Of a DNA stretch of 38,506 nucleotides, positions 1 through 6,760 are shown piece after piece. The stretch comes from Thermodesulfobacteriota bacterium (GTDB lineage Bacteria > Thermosulfidibacterota > Thermosulfidibacteria > Thermosulfidibacterales > B14-G1), in contig JAJSAC010000051.1 of assembly GCA_024274915.1 (NCBI GenBank), positions 1-38,506 of the forward strand, read 5' to 3'. Position 1 is the first letter of the stretch; every line of letters begins with the position of its first letter. Below the pieces are notes generated by a model. That model was not told the DNA's origin, did no database searches, and was given only the letters and a program-made list of their open reading frames with translations. Both the position numbers and the translations under genes were made by a program.

Positions 1-138
1 ACCCATTCCAGCAAAGTCCCCACCCGTTCCAGGATCCAGGCGAAACTGGATACTTTCCACAAGAACCGGTGGATACTTTCCCCTGGAATCAGTGGGGACT
101 TTGAACTGGAATCACTGGGGAGTTTCAACTGGAGCAGG
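1..138. repeat. Transposon-end-like 23-bp direct repeats with an inverted copy
   Basis: Four units with an exact 23-bp period start at 47, 70, 93 and 116, each beginning TGGATACTTT or TGGGGASTTT and mostly followed by CTGGAATCA. Positions 2-22 carry the same unit in inverted orientation: the reverse complement contains TGGGGACTTTG followed by CTGGAAT. Multiple spaced terminal repeats of this kind are typical of IS21-family ends, which I infer from memory of the family rather than from an alignment. No transposase lies in the window, so this is either the edge of an element extending left of position 1 or a relic. It abuts the SEC-C gene fragment. Confidence 0.55.
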
Positions 139-369
139 CATGTAGCAAAAACGTTTGCTATTGCCGCAAAGAATGCGGGATTTGATATAACCAACGAGGA
201 AGAGATTCAGGAATTTGTACAGCTTTATAACATGCAACTTGCCAAATTAAAAGGAGATAGAAGTAAATCGTCCAGCACCAAATCTAAAAAGCGCAAGGTA
301 GGAAGAAATGATCCTTGCCCATGCGGTAGCGGTAAGAAGTACAAGAAATGTTGTGGCCGATTATATTAA
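139..369 (+). pseudogene. 3' fragment of a SEC-C motif protein gene
   Basis: The frame ending at the TAA at 367-369 encodes a C-terminal SEC-C zinc motif ([20 protein letters not shown]). Before it come a Lys/Ser-rich linker and a short helical segment. SEC-C motifs (C-x-C-x8-C-C) bind zinc and occur at the C terminus of SecA and of many unrelated proteins. The frame stays open leftward to position 1, but bases 1-138 are the transposon-end repeats. The native gene therefore seems to have been cut by an insertion, leaving only about 75 codons. No SecA domain or other catalytic domain is visible, so the parent protein cannot be named. Confidence 0.6.
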
Positions 370-508
370 AGCGGTGTCTTCTTGATCTGATTTACAAGTA
401 TTACAGGACATGGCCGATGAGAAAAGCGGATAGGCGACTCTAGTCTTCCTCCTTGCAATCCCTCCCAGATCGTAATACACATATAACAAACAGGAAGAGA
501 GGTTTAAG

Positions 509-733
509 ATGCTGGCTGTGAGGCTACCCAAGGAGATAGAGGACCGTTTATCAAGGCTCGCCAGGGAGACAGGGCGGACCAAGAGCTACTATGTCCGGGA
601 GGCCCTCCTCCGTTATCTTGACGACCTGGAAGATGCCTACCTGGCCGAGGCTGCTTATGAGCGGTTCCTTGCCTCCAGGGAAGAGGCCGTTCCTATAGAG
701 GAAGTGGAGAGAAACCTTGGCCTGGAGGATTGA
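509..733 (+). CDS. Ribbon-helix-helix antitoxin (RelB/CopG type)
   Basis: This 74-residue protein has the ribbon-helix-helix pattern at its N terminus: a strand (MLAVRLPKE), then helices with RLARETGRTKSYYVREAL. An acidic C-terminal tail (EEAVPIEEVERNLGLED) presumably wraps the toxin. RHH antitoxins dimerise, bind operator DNA at their own promoter and neutralise the cognate toxin. The ATG at 509 is preceded by AGGAAGAGAGG with good spacing. The gene overlaps the downstream RelE-type gene by 17 bp, the usual arrangement of a translationally coupled type II module. Specific operator sites were not recognised in the 140 bp upstream. Confidence 0.88.
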   Translation: MLAVRLPKEIEDRLSRLARETGRTKSYYVREALLRYLDDLEDAYLAEAAYERFLASREEAVPIEEVERNLGLED

Positions 734-983
734 GTTTACTCCCGAGGCCGAAAAGCAACTGGCAAAGCTGGACAAAGAGAGTGCCAAGCGAATAACCAGG
801 TTTCTTAGGGAGAGGGTGGCTTCTCTAAATGATCCCAGGTCTCTTGGAGAGCCATTGAAGGGCAGGCTGCGGGAGTTTTGGCGTTACAGGGTAGGAGACT
901 ACCGGATTTTGTGCCGTGTAGAGGGGGGAAGGCTTCTTGTCCTGGTGGTGAGGATAGGGCACCGCCGAGACGTTTATAGGTAA
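717..983 (+). CDS. RelE/ParE-superfamily toxin
   Basis: This is an 88-residue RelE-like protein. It has the N-terminal strand (RIEFTPEAEKQLAKL), the helical hairpin and the C-terminal sheet (LKG..REFWRYRVGDYRILCRVE..LVVRIGHRRDVYR). The basic and aromatic residues of the last strands are those RelE family members use for ribosome-dependent mRNA cleavage; ParE relatives target gyrase, and sequence alone does not settle which applies. Translation appears to start at TTG 717, inside the antitoxin gene, with GGAGAG upstream. The pair sits beside a transposon relic, a common location for mobile toxin-antitoxin modules. The gene looks intact. Confidence 0.87.
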   Translation: MAWRIEFTPEAEKQLAKLDKESAKRITRFLRERVASLNDPRSLGEPLKGRLREFWRYRVGDYRILCRVEGGRLLVLVVRIGHRRDVYR

Positions 984-1248
984 CTCCTTAACCTTTCTCC
1001 TCAATCCTCAGCTTTACCCCTTTCCCCTGGCCGTACCCTGAGGGGAAAACCTCAAGTGCAATGAGGGACAGTGCCCAATCAATCATTGGGGTATCCCAGC
1101 CTTGAGCAATACAGGGTTCAAAAACTCAAGCTGGTGGCTTGAAATGAAGGGAGCAGTACTTTTTTCTTACCTGGAAGGTTCTGGGCAATGGGCTTAAACT
1201 TCATGGTAAAAAGTAGGAGGTTTAGGAATTTCAGGGGGAGGTGGAACC
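984..1248. other. 265-bp intergenic region, no gene seen
   Basis: No convincing ORF or strong promoter is visible here. A short perfect hairpin (CCCAAT, 5-nt loop, ATTGGG, 1074-1090) lies mid-region without a U-tract. The last 15 bases hold the ribosome binding site of the macro-domain gene (GGGGGAGGTGG). Confidence 0.4.
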
Positions 1249-1791
1249 ATGGAAGTGGCCATTGGACATGTGACCCTGGAAGTGGTTAGGGGCAATATCG
1301 CGAAGCAGGAGGGGTTTGAAGCCATCGTGAATGCCGCCAACGCCTGGCTCCGTCACGGCGGTGGCGTGGCGGGGGCCATCCACCGGGCGGCGGGTCCCGG
1401 TCTTGAGGAGGAGTGCCGCCCCCTGGCCCCTATTAAACCCGGCCAAGCGGTCATCACCGGTGGCCACAATCTGCCCAATCCCTATGTCATCCATGTCCTG
1501 GGTCCCGTCTACGGGGTGGATGACAAGCCTGCCCAGAAGCTGGCTGACTGTTATAAAAGCGCTCTGAGACTGGCCGATGAGAAGGGCCTAAAGTCTGTAG
1601 CCTTCCCCGCTATATCAACAGGTGCCTTCGGTTACCCTATGGAGGAAGCGGCCGAGGTGGCCTTCAAAACCATTCTTGACACTATTCCCCAGCTCAAGAG
1701 AGTGAAACGTGTCAGGATGGTCCTTTACCGGAAGAAAGACCTAAAAATCCACGAGAGGGTGTTGAAGAGGGTTTTGGGGGAAAGGGGCTGA
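1249..1791 (+). CDS. Macro-domain protein (ADP-ribose / O-acetyl-ADP-ribose hydrolase type)
   Basis: This 180-residue single macro domain has the family landmarks in order: GNI (15-17), VNAAN (27-31), the Gly-rich GGGVAGAIHRAAG loop (37-49), NPYVIHVLGPVY (77-88) and the phosphate loop STGAFGYP (123-130). Macro domains bind ADP-ribose. The MacroD/YmdB-like group with this NAAN plus GGGVAGAI signature removes ADP-ribose from acidic residues or deacetylates O-acetyl-ADP-ribose. The ATG at 1249 follows a strong GGGGGAGGTGG. The stop codon lies inside the stem of a terminator, so the gene is probably monocistronic. The exact substrate is not readable from sequence. Confidence 0.92.
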   Translation: MEVAIGHVTLEVVRGNIAKQEGFEAIVNAANAWLRHGGGVAGAIHRAAGPGLEEECRPLAPIKPGQAVITGGHNLPNPYVIHVLGPVYGVDDKPAQKLADCYKSALRLADEKGLKSVAFPAISTGAFGYPMEEAAEVAFKTILDTIPQLKRVKRVRMVLYRKKDLKIHERVLKRVLGERG

Positions 1792-1825
1792 GACCATGGG
1801 CTCCAGCCCCTTTCCTTATTTGTTT
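1779..1825 (+). terminator. Intrinsic terminator after the macro-domain gene
   Basis: A perfect 12-bp stem (GGAAAGGGGCTG at 1779-1790, CAGCCCCTTTCC at 1804-1815) with a 13-nt loop is followed by TTATTTGTTT. The macro gene stop (TGA 1789-1791) is inside the stem. The convergent minus-strand gene ends directly at 1816. Confidence 0.85.
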
Positions 1826-2571
1826 GTGGGTCCCAGCTTGTTCCATGGTACCTTTTTATAACCCCGGGGTGGTTCAAATCGGCTTGGGGGGATTTTCTCT
1901 TCTTTCAACGTCAGGGCCCTGGTGATGGTGTTGTTTCGGTAGTCTACCAATTTCAGGACCAAGCCCTGATGGGTGAGGTTGCGGAACTCTGGAGAGCTTT
2001 CCAACTTGAAAATGCCCAACTCCTTGTCTTCTGGGAAGGCCTCTTCCACCAGCTTTCTGAACCTCTTTTCAGCATGGGGAGAAAAGGGCCGGATGTTACG
2101 GGTGATCCAGAGCTTCATTACCTTTTCACCGTTCAGGTCTATCTCGAAGGTCTGGCATGGCTGACCCAAGAGGGTCTCTTCCCCTACCTTTTTAACAGTC
2201 ACTTTGGGCTTCTTGCCAATGCCCATCATCTTTTCTACATGGGCTCTGTTTTTAGGTGTCAGGCTTGCCAGCCAGGCCTTCACCTTTTGGTGGGATTCTT
2301 TGATCTTCTGAGCCATCTCTTGGGCCGTTGCTTGAGCGTAAGTCCTTTTCCAAGGGTCGGTCTGGATTATGAGCCCTTTCTCGGCGTCTATGATGGTAAC
2401 TCCATAAGGCGTCACCGAAGCGAAGCGGCCTTCTTGGTAGTAGTTAGTGATCTTTATGGGCGACATGCCAGGTTTTACCGTTTCTGAAATCAGGATCCAT
2501 CCTCCCCAGGCGGATGGGGCTAGGGCCATGGTGAGGAACAGTGCGAGTAGTTGGAGGTGTAATTTCCGCAT
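1816..2571 (-). CDS. Exported protein of unknown function (possibly DUF4412-like)
   Basis: This 251-residue protein has a Sec signal peptide: MRK start, hydrophobic stretch LQLLALFLTMALAPS, likely cleavage after SAWG or nearby. The mature part is mainly beta-strand. It contains a helical insert (residues about 82-115, Lys/Gln/Ala-rich) and a segment of the type VGEETLLGQPCQTFEI..NGEKVMKLWIT. That segment resembles periplasmic proteins annotated DUF4412 or outer-membrane lipoprotein-sorting folds. I do not recognise a specific family with certainty. It lies divergently from a putative lipoprotein gene and has its own promoter. Confidence 0.75.
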   Translation of the reverse strand: MRKLHLQLLALFLTMALAPSAWGGWILISETVKPGMSPIKITNYYQEGRFASVTPYGVTIIDAEKGLIIQTDPWKRTYAQATAQEMAQKIKESHQKVKAWLASLTPKNRAHVEKMMGIGKKPKVTVKKVGEETLLGQPCQTFEIDLNGEKVMKLWITRNIRPFSPHAEKRFRKLVEEAFPEDKELGIFKLESSPEFRNLTHQGLVLKLVDYRNNTITRALTLKEEKIPPSRFEPPRGYKKVPWNKLGPTNK

Positions 2572-2603
2572 ATTTACTCTCCTTTTCTAAGTTCTTTTTT
2601 TCT

Positions 2604-2632
2604 TTTATACTTGTTTTAGGGGACAATGGCAA
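2604..2632 (-). promoter_or_regulatory. Sigma-70-type promoter for the exported protein
   Basis: On the minus strand a TTGCCA -35 (2627-2632) and TATAAA -10 (2604-2609) are separated by exactly 17 bp, 33 bp or more before the start at 2571. On the plus strand TATACT (2606-2611) overlaps it and could serve the divergent lipoprotein gene, though its -35 is poor. Confidence 0.6.
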
Positions 2633-2645
2633 AAGAGGGGAGGAT

Positions 2646-3145
2646 GTGGATAGGGGCCTGAGGTGGAAGCCGGTTATATGGTTTCTTTTGTTTTTTCTGG
2701 GGCTTTCTTTGGGTTGTTCCTCTTATGACTGGACCTTTCCCAATGGGATAGAAGGCTACCGTTTGTCCAAGCTCATCAAGGGCAGGGCAGCCCTCAGAGA
2801 GATCACAGACTTCACGGCAAGAAGATCAAGGCTTTGAAGGGAGCCATCGCTGTCTATGTGGGTAATGGTGGAAAGGCTATGGTATGGGTTTCTCTGGCTC
2901 CTTCCGACAAGGTAGCCTTCCAACAGGTAGAGGTGATGATGGAGAAGATGGAACAGGGCAGCCCGTTCCATAATTTCACCCTGGATAAGGTGGGCTGTCT
3001 CTTGGTTTATCATTTTTTAGGCCTGGGTCAGGAGCACTATCTCTTTGCCCAGGACGATTCGGTCTACTGGATTTCTGCTCCCATGGGGGATGGGGTGGCC
3101 TTCCTCAGGGTTTTTGCCCGGAAAGGGTGTCCCCTCAGCCCTTAA
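2646..3145 (+). pseudogene. Small lipoprotein gene with an apparent -1 frameshift
   Basis: The first frame starts at GTG 2646. It encodes a lipoprotein signal (WFLLFFLGLSLGC, lipobox LSLGC), then YRLSKLIKGRAALREIT, and runs into a stop at about 2838. A different frame continues LHGKKIKALKGAIAVYVGNGG to the TAA at 3143-3145. Joining them by one base backwards near 2805-2810 gives a continuous, sensible protein of about 166 residues (ALREIT-RLHGKKIKAL). The upstream part lacks an end and the downstream part lacks a start with a ribosome binding site. It is either a recent frameshift or a sequencing/assembly error; programmed slippage seems less likely because no slippery heptamer is visible. 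Function is unknown. The 3' end overlaps rtcB by 11 bp in convergent orientation. Confidence 0.65.
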
Positions 3146-4580
3146 TAACCCCCAAGGGGCGAAGCTTCACCACCAATTTTGCTATGCCCGCTTTGTGGAC
3201 CACCTCCACCACGTCGTCTACGTCTTTGTAGGCCATAGGCATTTCTTCCACCAGGGTGGCTTTGCTGGAAGCCCGGGCGTAGATGCCGTATTTGTCAATT
3301 TCCTCCTGGATAGACTTGCCCCTGAGGGCCCTTTTTGCTGCTTGGCGGGAGAGGAGCCTTCCTGCCCCATGGCAAGTGGAACCAAAGGTCTCTTCCATGG
3401 CCTTTAGGGTACCTGCTAGGACGTAGGAGGCCCGTCCCATGTCACCGGGGATAATGACAGGTTGCCCCGTCTCCCTATAATGGGGAGGCAGTTCGGGGTG
3501 TCCCGGTGGGAAGGCCCGGGTGGCTCCTTTTCTGTGGACGGCCAGGCGGAGCCTTTCTCCGTTTACTGTGTGCTCTTCTATTTTGACGATGTTGTGGGCC
3601 ACGTCGTAGACCTGCCTCATTCCCAGGGCCTGGGGGCTTTTGCCGAAGACTTTGGAGAAGGCTTGGCGAGTCCAGTGGGCCAGACATTGGCGATTGGCCC
3701 AGGCGTAATTAGCGGCGCAGGCCATGGCTGCCAGGTAGTTTTGTCCTTCCTGGGAATTGTAAGGTGCACAGGCTAGCTGCCGATCGGGGACTTGGATCTG
3801 GTACCTCTGGAGAGCCCGTTCCATGACCTTGAGGAAGTCGGTGCATACCTGATGGCCGAAACCCCGGGAGCCCGAATGGATCATGACGGTGATCTGACCC
3901 TGCTCTAGGCCCATAACCGAAGCCAGCCTTTCGTTGAAGACCTGCTCTACCACCTGGACTTCCAAGAAATGGTTGCCCGATCCCAAGGTGCCCAGTTGAT
4001 CTTTACCTCGTTCCTGGGCCTTGCTGCTCACCAGGCTGGGGTCGGCTCCCGGTATGGATCCCCGGGACTCAGTGTTGTCCAGATCATCGGACCAGCCGTA
4101 GCCCTGCTCCACGGCCCAGGCCGCTCCCTTGCGAAGGACCTCTTTGTACTGGCCTCCCTTGATCTTGAGGGGTCCTCGAGAGCCCACCCCCGTGGGCACC
4201 GTGGCAAAGAGGGTGTCGATGAGTTCCTCCAGGCGGCTTTCCAGGTCTTCGAGGGTGAGATTTGTTCTTAGAAGTCTTACGCCGCAGTTGATGTCGAACC
4301 CTACGCCGCCAGGGGTGATGACCCCTTCCTGGGAAATGTTGGTGGCCACCACCCCTCCGATGGGCAGACCGTAGCCGTAGTGGATGTCGGGCATGGCCAG
4401 GGAAGCCTTGACAATGCCTGGGAGGGTGGCAGCGTTGGCCACCTGATCTATGCATTGATCTTTTTCAATTTCCTTTAGCATGGATTCCTTAGTGTAGATG
4501 ATGCCTGGCGCCCTCATGCCCGGTTTGTAGCCTTTGGGCACCATCCAGCGATAGTCGTCTATCTTTTTCAACGTGGCCAT
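3135..4580 (-). CDS. rtcB: RNA-splicing ligase RtcB
   Basis: This full-length 481-residue RtcB joins 2',3'-cyclic phosphate or 3'-phosphate RNA ends to 5'-OH ends using GTP and Mn2+, and acts in RNA repair and tRNA splicing. All catalytic landmarks of the family are present at nearly the same numbers as in the Pyrococcus enzyme: D96 and C99 in GFDINCGVRLL, H204 in GSGNHF, H235 in IHSGSRG, H330 in VAHN, and the guanylylated His H404 in STCHGAGR. The ATG at 4580 is preceded by AAAGGAGGG on the minus strand. The archease gene lies 18 bp upstream in the same operon, which is the expected activating partner. Confidence 0.97.
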   Translation of the reverse strand: MATLKKIDDYRWMVPKGYKPGMRAPGIIYTKESMLKEIEKDQCIDQVANAATLPGIVKASLAMPDIHYGYGLPIGGVVATNISQEGVITPGGVGFDINCGVRLLRTNLTLEDLESRLEELIDTLFATVPTGVGSRGPLKIKGGQYKEVLRKGAAWAVEQGYGWSDDLDNTESRGSIPGADPSLVSSKAQERGKDQLGTLGSGNHFLEVQVVEQVFNERLASVMGLEQGQITVMIHSGSRGFGHQVCTDFLKVMERALQRYQIQVPDRQLACAPYNSQEGQNYLAAMACAANYAWANRQCLAHWTRQAFSKVFGKSPQALGMRQVYDVAHNIVKIEEHTVNGERLRLAVHRKGATRAFPPGHPELPPHYRETGQPVIIPGDMGRASYVLAGTLKAMEETFGSTCHGAGRLLSRQAAKRALRGKSIQEEIDKYGIYARASSKATLVEEMPMAYKDVDDVVEVVHKAGIAKLVVKLRPLGVIKG

Positions 4581-4598
4581 GGTGTCCCTCCTTTACAT

Positions 4599-5042
4599 TT
4601 ATACGTCTAGCACCACTCGGGCTTTGTAGCCCTGGGGGCTCCTTTCTATCCGGGCCTGGTGGAGAGTGGCGGCCTTCACCAGGGTCTTGATGGGGTGCTT
4701 CCCTTTCTGGAACCTTTCACCTAAGCAATGTGCTTTTATGTAGTGGGGCTCCAGTTTTTCAATTACACAGTCTTTGAAGAGCCAGTCCCGGGCGTCTTGG
4801 AGAAAAACCAGTTCGTTGAGCCAGCTCACCAGGAGGTCTATCCAGTCTTCCCCCTGGGCCTCCACGGTAACCTCTTCTTGGAGTGCTATCTTGTCCAGGT
4901 CGGTGATGAGGTCGAAGAGGCCTCTCAGGGCGTTGCGGAATACCTCTTCCAGTGTGGCTCCGTAAATCTCCAGCCCCGTATCTGCGGTGGTGTCAAATGT
5001 CTGGAATCCCTTTGTCATTTCCACCTCCGTATTCATCACCAT
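4599..5042 (-). CDS. Archease, RtcB-activating protein
   Basis: This 147-residue archease-family protein shows FDTTADTGLEIYGATLEEVFRNA near the N terminus. The conserved metal-site acidic residues follow later (DWIDLLVSWLNELVFLQD), with HQARIE and a C-terminal RVVLDV strand. Archease is a calcium-binding cofactor that speeds RtcB guanylylation and lets it turn over many times. The usual H-T-A-D signature reads T-T-A-D here. Several in-frame ATGs exist (5042, 5036, 5015); the first gives a protein slightly longer than usual, so the start is uncertain by up to 9 codons. It is the promoter-proximal gene of a two-gene operon with rtcB. Confidence 0.92.
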   Translation of the reverse strand: MVMNTEVEMTKGFQTFDTTADTGLEIYGATLEEVFRNALRGLFDLITDLDKIALQEEVTVEAQGEDWIDLLVSWLNELVFLQDARDWLFKDCVIEKLEPHYIKAHCLGERFQKGKHPIKTLVKAATLHQARIERSPQGYKARVVLDV

Positions 5043-5160
5043 AGGCCTTTCTCAGCTGTTGTCCATGGCTATTTTTCTTATGATGTGGGCTAGGGTAGGG
5101 TTTTAAGAGGAAGTGGTTTCTCTGTGCTTCTCTTTGTGTTGCAGGATTTTATAGGTGGTC

Positions 5161-5184
5161 GGGGGAGGGGCTTCCCCCTCCCCC
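5161..5184 (-). terminator. GC-only hairpin after the aldehyde dehydrogenase gene
   Basis: A perfect 10-bp stem (GGGGGAGGGG and CCCCTCCCCC) closes a 4-nt loop 10 bp beyond the stop of the minus-strand aldehyde dehydrogenase. A U-tract is lacking on either strand, so it may be a weak terminator or an mRNA 3'-end stabiliser. Confidence 0.6.
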
Positions 5185-5194
5185 ATTTGGGGTT

Positions 5195-6610
5195 TCAGTT
5201 CAAGTCGAAACACACCAGCTTGATTTCTGTCATCTCTTCTATGGCATAGCTGGGACCTTCCCGGCCAATGCCACTCTCCTTCATGCCCCCGTAGGGCATG
5301 AGGTCAACCCGAAAGGTGGGTACATCGTTGATGATGATCCCTCCAGCTTCCACCTCTTTAGCGGCCTGCCAGGCTTTGTAGAGGTTTTGGGTGTAGATGC
5401 CCGCCTGAAGGCCATAGACCGAATCGTTTGTGAGTTCGATGGCTTCATCAAAGGTGGAGTAGGGGTTGATGAGGACCACGGGACCAAAGGCTTCTCCTGT
5501 GAAGAGCTGGGCGTTCTTGGGGCAATGGGTGACCACGGCGGGGGTCATCGTGGCTCCGCCCACCTCGCCGCCGCACAAGAGCTTGGCACCGGAGGCTACG
5601 GCCTCGTCTATCCACTCTTTCACCCTCTGGGCCTCTTTGGGCTCGATCATGGGACCCACCTGGGTCTCTTCCAGGAGCTGGTTGCCCACCTTCAGGGCCT
5701 TCACCTCTTCCACGTAGCGCTCTACGAAGGTGTCGAAAATACTCTCGTGGACAAAAATGCGCTGGACGGAGATACACACCTGGCCTGCCAGGGCGTAGGC
5801 CCCCAGGACTACCCTGGGGAAGGCTTTGTCCAACTGGGCGTCTTCGCAGATGATTACAGCCGAGTTGGAGCCCAGCTCCATGGTGGCCCGCTTGTAGCCC
5901 TTCTTCTTCATGATCTCTTTGCCCACGTCTCTGGAACCGGTAAAGGTGACCATCTTCACCCTCTCGTCTTCCACCAGGGTGTCGCCCACCTCTCCCCCTG
6001 GGCCGGTGATCACCTGGAAGGCTAGGGGTGGTACCCCTGCCTCTAAGAAGATCTCGCCCATAAGTACGTCAGCTAAGGGGGTGACAGAAGCGGGTTTCAG
6101 AATAACGCTGTTTCCCGCTGCCAAAGCCGGGGCGATCTTGTGCATGGCCAGGTTCACGGGAAAGTTGAAGGGGGTGATGGCCACGATGACCCCTAGGGGC
6201 ACTCTCAGGTAGAGGCCCATCTTGCCTCCCCCAGTGGGTGCACCGTCGAAGCGGACCTCTTCCCCGGCCAGCCTTTTGGCTTCCTCGGCGGAGAGGGTGA
6301 GGGTCTGGATGGCCCTGGTAATCTCTCCCCTGGCCTCGTTTATGGTTTTGCCCACCTCCTTGCTTACCAGCTGGGCCATCTCCTCCTTACGGGATTCCAT
6401 GATCCGAGCGGCCTTTTGGAGAATGGCGAACCGGTCATAGGCGGTGAGTTTTTTCATCTCCCGAAAGCCTTCTTGGGCGGCTTCGATGGCTTTGAGGGCA
6501 TCTTCTCTGGTTCCCCGGGGCACGGTATCGATCAGGGAGTTGTCATAGGGGTTGAGGACTTCTATAGCCCTGTCTCTTTCTACCCATTCCCCTGCCAAGA
6601 GCATCTTCAT
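5195..6610 (-). CDS. NAD(P)-dependent aldehyde dehydrogenase (lactaldehyde/GapN-like group)
   Basis: This 471-residue ALDH-superfamily enzyme oxidises an aldehyde to an acid. Residues visible: N149 in TPFNFP, K172 in [12 protein letters not shown] at 223-226, general base E246 in ELGSNSA, and nucleophile C279 in [14 protein letters not shown]. The [10 protein letters not shown] form is typical of the ALDH family 21/22 group (lactaldehyde dehydrogenase-like and non-phosphorylating glyceraldehyde-3-phosphate dehydrogenase relatives), so those are the likeliest substrates. The base motif reads ELGSN where most relatives have ELGGN. The ATG at 6610 is preceded by AGGGAGGTGG on the minus strand. 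It is transcribed divergently from the TCA cluster and is probably monocistronic. Confidence 0.9.
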   Translation of the reverse strand: MKMLLAGEWVERDRAIEVLNPYDNSLIDTVPRGTREDALKAIEAAQEGFREMKKLTAYDRFAILQKAARIMESRKEEMAQLVSKEVGKTINEARGEITRAIQTLTLSAEEAKRLAGEEVRFDGAPTGGGKMGLYLRVPLGVIVAITPFNFPVNLAMHKIAPALAAGNSVILKPASVTPLADVLMGEIFLEAGVPPLAFQVITGPGGEVGDTLVEDERVKMVTFTGSRDVGKEIMKKKGYKRATMELGSNSAVIICEDAQLDKAFPRVVLGAYALAGQVCISVQRIFVHESIFDTFVERYVEEVKALKVGNQLLEETQVGPMIEPKEAQRVKEWIDEAVASGAKLLCGGEVGGATMTPAVVTHCPKNAQLFTGEAFGPVVLINPYSTFDEAIELTNDSVYGLQAGIYTQNLYKAWQAAKEVEAGGIIINDVPTFRVDLMPYGGMKESGIGREGPSYAIEEMTEIKLVCFDLN

Positions 6611-6649
6611 AGTGCCACCTCCCTAAGGTTTTTTGGCCTCTTTACCCTT

Positions 6650-6655
6650 ACTATA
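6650..6655 (-). promoter_or_regulatory. Candidate extended -10 for the aldehyde dehydrogenase
   Basis: The minus strand reads TGATATAGT: TATAGT with an upstream TG, about 33 bp before the transcript would reach the ATG. The -35 at 17-bp spacing (GTGGAA) is poor, so this would depend on the extended -10. Confidence 0.4.
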
Positions 6656-6684
6656 TCAAGGAAGAGGTGATTTCCACTAACAAT

Positions 6685-6714
6685 TTGACACTTCTGGGAG
6701 TAGGCTGCTATAAA
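6685..6714 (+). promoter_or_regulatory. Strong sigma-70-type promoter of the TCA cluster
   Basis: A perfect -35 TTGACA (6685-6690) and TATAAA (6709-6714) are 18 bp apart, with a TG one base before the -10 (extended -10). The aconitase ATG is at 6761 behind GGGGAGGTAGATC, which leaves a leader of about 40 nt. Confidence 0.75.
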
Positions 6715-6760
6715 TCCCCTGCCCTTGAGGTCTGACTACTGTGTTTAGGGGAGGTAGATC

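Noticed and set aside
1969-2487. 172-codon plus-strand frame
   Set aside because: It is antisense to the signal-peptide-bearing exported protein, which has a promoter and a coherent sequence; the plus frame has neither.
2805-2812. Programmed -1 ribosomal frameshift site
   Set aside because: There is no X-XXY-YYZ slippery heptamer and no clear downstream pseudoknot, so a mutation or sequencing error is more likely.
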